Positions 33,596 to 40,070 of a stretch of DNA of 40,070 bases are shown piece by piece (the stretch's first letter is position 1; each line of letters starts with the position of its first letter). The position numbers and the translations under genes are program-made. Origin of the DNA: Candolleomyces eurysporus (Eukaryota; Basidiomycota; Agaricomycetes; Agaricales; Psathyrellaceae); assembly GCA_027579435.1 (NCBI GenBank), contig JANBPK010001535.1:1-40070 (forward strand), given 5' to 3'. Under the pieces are notes generated by a model, which made no database searches, was not told the origin of the DNA, and saw only the letters and a list, made by a program, of their open reading frames with translations.

Positions 33596-35618
33596 ATGGC
33601 CTCCGAGATCCTCAAGGTCGACCGCCATAATAGCAACGCTCTAGATGCTCTGTCGCCATCTGAGGCGCGAAGCCAGCTTTCCCCAGGCCTCTCACCCCCG
33701 ACCACCGACGATCGGCCCCAGACGGATGCAACTGAGCAAAGCCTGGATGTCAGAGGTTTGATTACCCTCTGCACATTGAGATTCTCATCGTATGCCCACT
33801 TCTCGTGATGTCTAACGTCTGGTATCTGATCAGCTACCTTCTAGTGCTTGGGGAGAACGAAGTTCAGCCTTCGCGACTTACCTCTTCCTTGTTATCATCT
33901 TCCCTTCTACGCTAGTCCCAGCATCCGTCTTCGGTTTTTGCAGCACTGCGGCTGGAATTGTCTTCTCTAGCTGGGCTGGAGGTCTCGTAGATAAGCACCG
34001 GCGGCTGTATATCGTTCGGTGGACGACCACCGTTCAGAAACTAGCCACCGCTGCCATTTACAGCCTCCTGCTCGTGCTCCTCTTGGTTCCTGCTTCGCGG
34101 CAACCAGGCTCAGCAGCTCTCCTATCTTGTATGGCTATCATTGTTCTGTGTGGATGTGTGGAGAAAGTGTCGACTATTTGTCTTGCTGTCAGCATCGAGA
34201 GGGAGTGGCCGTCAACTATCAGTGCAGGGTCATCGGAAAAACTGACGGCGATGAACACCTGGCTACGACGAACGGTGAGCCACTTGGTCTATGTGGCTTC
34301 TTTTTCCACTACTGAAGCTTGTTAGGATCTAGTTTGCGATCTTATTGCCCCACTTTTCGTTTCTGCACTGTCCGCTGGTGTCAGTTATCATTTTTGCGCC
34401 GCTCTTTTGACTGGGATGACAATTTTGTGCTTCGCTCTAGAGGTAAATGAGCGACCTTGTCTCTATCATTCCTGCACTACCCTCTGACCACAATATGGCT
34501 GTAGATTTTTCTCTGTGGAGTCACTCATAAATTGTTTCCCCAACTTCATCATCAAAATACCACTCAACACGTTGAGGAAAGCAGCAGAGAAACTCGGCAA
34601 AACTGGTCTTCTCTGAGCCTTCGAACTCTGTTGAGTATCGTCAAGAGCGTGTACCACGGACTTGCGACTTTTACGCACGATATTGTCGAGTTCAGTCACC
34701 TCCCTGTCTTCTACAGTGCGTGCACCACGCAAGTTTTATTCGAAGTCTCTCTAACAGCTCTCTTTCAAAGCCTCCCTATCGATTGCTAGCATCTATCTGA
34801 CAGTCTTATCCTTCGACGGAACCATGCTCACCTATCTCAAAAATGCTTTGAATTACGGGGATCCGTTTCTCGCTGGACAGAAGGCCGTCTGCACAGTAGC
34901 GGGATTGCTCGGAACCATCTTGTTCCCGTTCGTGATGCATAAGATCGGTCTCGTCAGGACGGGTTCCTGGTCGATCTGGTGAGACAGCTCGTTCTGTTTC
35001 CGTAACCTATCTGACTAGGGACGTCATACTGTAAACAGGCTTGAATTCGCCTGCCTGGTTCCTGTTGTGGTTTCACTCCAACTTGTGAAGATATCGGACG
35101 GTTCTAGCAGTCCTGACAATACGCTTGCCCTCACCCAACCCATTTCTCCTGGGCTAGCTGCTGCGTTGTTTGGTGGTATGCACAGCATCTCGGTCAATCC
35201 ATATATGACTGCTAAATCAATATCACTTTCCATAGGGATGGCCCTATCTCGCATTGGCTTGTGGATGTTCGACCTTTCTCAGCTTCAAATCCTACAGGAA
35301 TCGCTCGAATCTCACCCTCGTCGAAATAGGCTTACTTCGATTCAGTTTACACTTCAGGTCAGACGAATATCCATGTCTCCGGGGCGTCATTCAAGTACTA
35401 ATATTCTTTAAATTCGTCGTGGTCAGAATGTCTTTGATATGGCGAAATTTGCGCTGACAATTGGACTTGCAAAACCTTCACAATTCAGGTGGGCAGGGCT
35501 TGTTAGTGTCGGAGCCGTCTTCGTAGGCGGTCTGCTCTACATTTTTGGATATGCGCGGCGGGTTCGCGGGCATATTGCCCCACATTGGAAGTGGTTGGAG
35601 AAGTTCAAAGTGCTATAG
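33596..35618 (+). CDS. Ferroportin / SLC40 family iron exporter
   Basis: Exons: 33596-33789, 33845-34274, 34326-34442, 34505-34715, 34771-34978, 35039-35357 and 35427-35618, all with GT-AG introns; together 1,671 nt, 556 aa. The family signatures are present in order: SSAWGERSSAFATYLFL in the first membrane helix; FGFCSTAAGIVFSSWAG, followed by LVDKHRRL in the first cytosolic loop; VQKLATAAIYSL; and LVCDLIAPLFVSAL. Then come YLTVLSFDGTMLTYL, RTGSWSIWLEFACL, ALSRIGLWMFDLSQLQ and ESHPRRNRLTSIQFTLQNVFD. These match SLC40 ferroportins, multi-pass exporters of ferrous iron (major facilitator fold). The N-terminus is hydrophilic. The start was chosen as the first ATG giving a normal N-terminus; an in-frame TTG lies just upstream at 33590. 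The gene converges on GRDP copy D, 66 bp away. All exon lengths sum to a multiple of three, and no lesions are seen. Confidence 0.92.
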
Positions 35619-35620
35619 TC

Positions 35621-35626
35621 AATAAA
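35621..35626 (+). terminator. Polyadenylation signal of ferroportin
   Basis: AATAAA begins 3 bp after the TAG stop, followed at 35635 by an N and an A-run. It lies in the 66 bp gap between two convergent genes. Confidence 0.45.
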
Positions 35627-35684
35627 GACTATCGNAAAAAAAATGTACTTGTACGTTCGGACCCCAACAAGATTCTCAGACATT

Positions 35685-38319
35685 TTACAACAATCGATTG
35701 AGGTCTCTCAAACGACGGCCCCACCACTTCTTGCCATCCCCTGCCCAATCATCGCCGGCCCACTCTTTCGCACCATTATTCAACGCTTTGAGTCCAAATA
35801 TGTCGTCGTTGGGGCTACTTGTTCCAAATCCTACATCGGGTCCCCAAGATCCAGTTCCCCACCCCCACCCGCTCGTGCTACACCCACCACCGATGTCAGT
35901 TCCATTTGTGCATCCGCAGGCATCAGAGTCGATGATTTTGTGCAGTAATGCACACCCTCCCGATCCGTTCTCTTCAGCACTACCTGACAGACTCGGAGGT
36001 CCGCTAAGGAAAGGAGAATCGTGAGGGCATTTTGTTTCAGCTTCATCGTCCGAGCTTGTCAATGTGTTCCTCTTTGTGGATCGTTTTTCAACTTTCACTT
36101 GGTGCTCTTCATACTTCTTCCTCGCTGCCTTGGAAGTCTTCTTATTTTGAGAGGAAGTGAACTGAACACCATTGTGATCACTGGCATGGGTCATCGCAGT
36201 ATCCTGAATCGCATCCAAGAGAATCGTATTTGATTGAGCCTTCGATGGAAGGCCCTTCTTGATCCTCTCACTGAGAGAGTCTTGGGATGGGGGAGGGCAA
36301 CCGCAGCAAGTGTACGAAACACCGAAACGGCTCTGGAACCGCAACTCGTAAGAAGGCACGCTCGAATTAAATAAGAAAACATACCGTCCATGCCTTGTAC
36401 GTCTCGTCAAAAGCGGTAGAGAGACTGACGATATCTACTTTATCATCGCTGAGTTCGATGTGTAATTAGTTGCTGGGTAGCAAGATATCACATGCAGAGT
36501 GGCAACGTACTGGTCAATGAACCGTCCTAGGGAGTTCATGCAATCATTATGATATTTCTCAGGCATGAGTTGATGCGTATGCCACACTAAATCGATGTCT
36601 AGAGTTGGCACCAGCAACGATTCCGAGCCAGTAGAGAGGAGGTCAAGGAATCTAGCCCGTTATTTAGATTACCAGGAAGATCCTTGGAGAAACTTGAAAC
36701 CAAGAGACTTACGCATGATATCTAGCAACCGCATTCATCAAGGTTGGTGTAATTCTTGGCGAATCGGTGTATCCAGGTCTCGTCCACCCAAGCTTTGCTA
36801 TCTTGTCGATAAAATCTCCTTGGCGTAACACCTTGCAAAAAGTTCAGAATCCTAAGGAATATTCTGTTGGGATGGCCCGCTTACAGCTCCAACGAGATCC
36901 ACAGAATACGCTTTCGGAGTTGAGTGGGCGCTCATGATCCTTCCAAGTCTAAACCAAACGTACCGGCCAGACGTCGGTATGCGTCGGTACAGCAACATTG
37001 AACTAGAAAGAGATGCTTACGACTTGCTCTTCCCCAGTAACTCTTTCAAACCACTCAACGAATAGTTGGTGTCATCCAAAAGCTTTCTTCGTAACTTGGA
37101 GTTCACTGCCCTAACAGTGGGTCGCGATTCAAATGTTATTGCAGTGAGCTCTGTTGGACTGACTCCATACGCTCGACGGATAGTTTTGATGATCTTGAGC
37201 CCCATTAGCCGGCTGGCCTGAGGCGATTCGGAGAGCCATGTACCCCTAGCAAAAGAGGGTGTAAGGCTAGTGTCATGGATACGGCACACAAAAGAAGAAA
37301 TACGAGCGAAAGACCCAAGAAACTCACGGTAAGAACGTATCAGGAGTCATGCCAAACCTCGACAGACTCTCGGCTAGTTTCTCTGCACAAAGCATCTCTT
37401 TTGTGATCCCAAATTGTTGGCAAGATGGCCCAGGACATTCAGTGCGAAAATCAGATTGCAGATAGCCAGTCCCATCGGGTGAGAAGTAGGCTGCACCAAA
37501 TAGATGAGTAAAAGCTCAAGAAGGAAAAGTCGTACGTACGAACGGTAATCTTCTGATACCGACACCTAGGACACTGAATAGTCGTACCTCGCATAATCTG
37601 CATCGACTCAGTTGGGTCGAAGGGTAGAGATACCCTTTCTTCAAACCTCAATACCCGAGCTTGAGTCGGCTCAGAATTGACTATCAAGGTTAATCTCTCC
37701 TAAATAAAGAAGTTGTAAGTTTTATTTTTTTGATAGATTGAAGAACAAAGAAAAAGTACGCACGAATTCGTCCTCCAGTTTCATTCCTATTCTTACCAAA
37801 GGTCTGCATATTTCGAGGCGTAAACCATCTTCTGCGTACCATCTGAGGTGAAGTTACATGAGTGGAGTTTGATGGCAGTCAGTTGGAAAGCACTCACCTA
37901 GGATTCAACATGTACGAATGCCACACCATCAGAACGTCGTTGGGCGGTAGGATATCCTCGAGAGCGATTTCGTAATCGTCAATTTCCAAGGACTTAACCC
38001 ATTTATCAAACCTATTCCACCATCCGCAGTCAGTTAAATAATGCAGATCGCCAACCGGTACCGATGTAAGATGTACCTACCGTTCGACAGCCAGCCCCAC
38101 GAAGGAAGGCCATTCCAACACCTGTCCTGGACGTTCCAGTCCGTGATTACTTCCTGAGTCCGAGTCCACCCTCTCCTTCAACTCCACAAACGCATTCAAA
38201 ACGGCCAAGTGGGATTTGAGTTGCGGGATGTCAACGAGCGGCCCACCTGTTTGTTTTCGGCCAATGGAAAAGGTTCTTGGGAAGGTTGGCTCGTATGGGT
38301 CTACTGTGATCGCGTCCAT
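35685..38319 (-). CDS. GRDP-like (DUF1399) protein, diverged copy D without the classic Gly/Cys tail
   Basis: Eleven exons on the minus strand: 38319-38081, 38011-37898, 37842-37764, 37699-37540, 37490-37328, 37245-37021, 36948-36885, 36831-36713, 36651-36511, 36448-36385 and 36344-35685 (675 aa). The second exon (114 nt) equals exons 2 and 3 of A-C (85+29), so D lacks that intron; exons of 79, 64, 119, 141 and 64 nt match. Motifs kept: MVWHSYMLNPRWYAEDG, CPRCRYQK, ECPGPSC, LDIDLVWHTHQLMPEKY, YTCCGCPPP and THASDHNG. The C-terminus differs: a Lys/Glu-rich segment, then a Ser/Gly/Trp-rich end (TSGWGWGTGSWG, DDWAGDGKKWWGRR) with few GGC repeats. D looks like an older, single-copy-type relative of the expanded A-C group. 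Function unknown. Confidence 0.85.
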
Positions 38320-38356
38320 CTTCGTCGTTGTTAACAGCAAGCCGGGTCATACTAAG

Positions 38357-38366
38357 CTTTATATAA
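38357..38366 (-). promoter_or_regulatory. TATA box of GRDP copy D
   Basis: The minus strand reads TTATATAAAG about 40 bp before the ATG at 38319, a spacing like those of copies B and C. Confidence 0.45.
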
Positions 38367-40070
38367 GAGAAGGAACTAGGAAAACACAGGTTTAAGAGAA
38401 ACAACAGGCTGTGAACCCTGAAAACCGAAGAACGTCTCATCGTCATCATATGCCATCAAGCCGCAGTAGTTTCTGAGGCCGTGAATCCCGGCCTGGGTGT
38501 AGTACCACTAACATTTATGTAGAAGAACTTACCAAAGCATACCACAGCCTTACCACCGTTTGATGGTTAGCAACGCTGCTGCGGCTCGCCGGAAGGTTGC
38601 ACAACAGCCAGTACTCATTATTGACTCGTGCTCGAACTAGAGTTATGAACATAAGAAGTCTGTCCAATTTGTCTGCAAGGGATGTAAGCTATAGGACAGC
38701 CAGCAAGGATCGAACATACACAGAAACAGGATAGAATCACAACACCCGACCAAACATACTAAAGAGACTGATCCTCAGAGATGTTGTGCCTCAACTTTTA
38801 CCACACGCGAGATAAATATGAGCAGGAACATATTATGAAACTCTCGATGGCGGATCCACCACTACACTGTTATTTATGATCTCCGTTTACGAGACGGCGA
38901 TCCAAATATGAAGGTCTCGAACACCAAATTCATCTTGGGACACGGTCCTTCCACCGATACGGAGGACACCGCCAGAGGTACTGGCGGAAATATTCAAGAT
39001 GGCACTCCCAGAGATTCTCCACTACTTCGTGCTAATCCTCGCTAGAGACGAATGCACCGTGCACTGTCCAACCCCTCTCGATTGCGCATCGAGGCAGACG
39101 AACGTTGGAGGCTTTTTGATTCACCAGAACTGCCTGCACAAAAAATTCCCAAATCTGTCAAACCACCAGCTCACTCCGAGAGTCGGGGACGTGGAGAGGC
39201 GCCGTGGCCTGTGCTTCTCAACAGCCTTAACTCGTGTACCTTCGTAGTTGCCTCTTGAGGATGTCGGTAGAGGTAGATGCCTTGCCGTCGAACAACAGTT
39301 TTCTATTCCTCCTTGTGGTCGTCTCGGAGTCAACTGGCTAACAGCCAACGTTCAACTGCTAGCGCCACCGGTTGGGTTGATGATGGACGGCCCTCAGAGT
39401 TGAATAACGAGCTGCAAGGCGTCATTTGTCCTGAGTTACAACGTGGGTAGCCCTAAGCCCGCTGCTGGCCCAAACCCTCAGCGACGGCGAACCCTTTAAA
39501 ATTTTCAGGGCCGGTGCACTGGTGACTCACCAGACCTTGACACGAAGCCTCTCCGAGGTTAGGATTTTCTCCGCGGCATGGCACGTCGGACATCGGCGGC
39601 GGGCTTCTTGAAGTCCTTGTGATCGTCGCTCCATCACTATTGTAAGTGCCGAGGATAGGTTCATTCAATGTTATATATCTAAATCTTGAAAAAAGCATGT
39701 CTACTCTGCCAAGCGGGGGATTGGAAATAGTACCGGAACAGCTATTGAACGTTGAACGTTGATCAGCATTTCTGTCCTGATCGCAGACATGAGCCGCCAA
39801 TATTATCTGAGTGTTTCGTTGAATTTGATGGCTCTAACGTGAGTTCCTCTTTCTAGCGAGGAGTCTGTGCGCTTGATATTAAACGAAAAGGCGAAAACGA
39901 AAACACAGAAAGTCCACGAATCTCACCAAAAGATATCTTCATCTAGAGGCTTATGGTTTTACCTAACATTTGCGTCGTCAAATTGTTTCAGAATGGAATC
40001 TATAAACCCGTCTGCAAGAGGTGAGCGCTTCAATACAACGAGGATCCGGGCAGAGACTACTCAAAGGAAA
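38367..40070. other. Right-end region, no gene recognised
   Basis: Open frames are short and mutually overlapping. One + strand stretch (about 38880-39200) reads as coding-like text in two frames (GGNIQDGTPRDSPLLRANPR, then RLRIEADERWRLFDSPE), possibly a decayed gene. Another (39355-39450) gives ATGWVDDGRPSELNNELQGV before a stop. No family could be named. Confidence 0.35.

Noticed and set aside
39453..39800. 115-codon minus-strand frame near the right end
   Set aside because: No motif, no neighbouring exons and ordinary composition; likely incidental.

Overview
The window is fungal nuclear DNA, most likely from a mushroom-forming basidiomycete (Agaricomycetes). The evidence is dense genes with many 50-70 nt GT-AG introns, a FunK1-type kinase relic, small foldback (MITE-like) elements, and eukaryotic housekeeping genes (p47/Shp1, separase, ferroportin). 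No tRNA, rRNA or CRISPR array was recognised.

Layout. 42-656 is the 3' end of a p47/Shp1 Cdc48 cofactor. 943-8572 is a 20-exon separase (about 2,204 aa) with an upstream cluster of CACGTG, MCB and E2F-like sites. 8885-9274 (-) is a broken piece of a mitochondrial phosphate carrier. From about 9.3 to 17 kb the DNA is gene-poor. It holds a short unrecognised gene-like locus, a 388 bp AT-rich foldback element, an LTR-like stretch, an unrecognised multi-exon gene, a degenerate minisatellite and a 20 bp-arm perfect palindrome.

From 17.6 to 38.3 kb lies the main accessory feature: a cluster of four GRDP-like (DUF1399, glycine-rich domain-containing) genes. A, B and C are on +, D is diverged and on -, and a fifth copy survives as an exon relic between A and B. 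A and C also share their promoter and 3' flanks, so they come from a segmental duplication. A 389 bp TA-flanked MITE sits in the A promoter, and C shows the matching empty site. A FunK1 kinase pseudogene and other decayed DNA separate B from C. A ferroportin/SLC40 iron exporter (33596-35618) lies between C and D and converges on D. The last 1.7 kb shows no recognisable gene.

The best candidate for something undescribed is the GRDP cluster. Its proteins keep two Asp-x-x-Trp-His type motifs, a four-cysteine region and a charged segment. In A-C they end in a Gly/Cys-rich tail. I can identify the family, but not its function in fungi.

Assembly caveat. Isolated N bases sit next to homopolymers. 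In each of four coding cases, removing the N restores the frame. Two further +1 G-run frameshifts, in separase and copy C, look like the same kind of error. With these corrected, the coding lengths of separase and GRDP A-C are exact multiples of three; D and ferroportin are so without correction.
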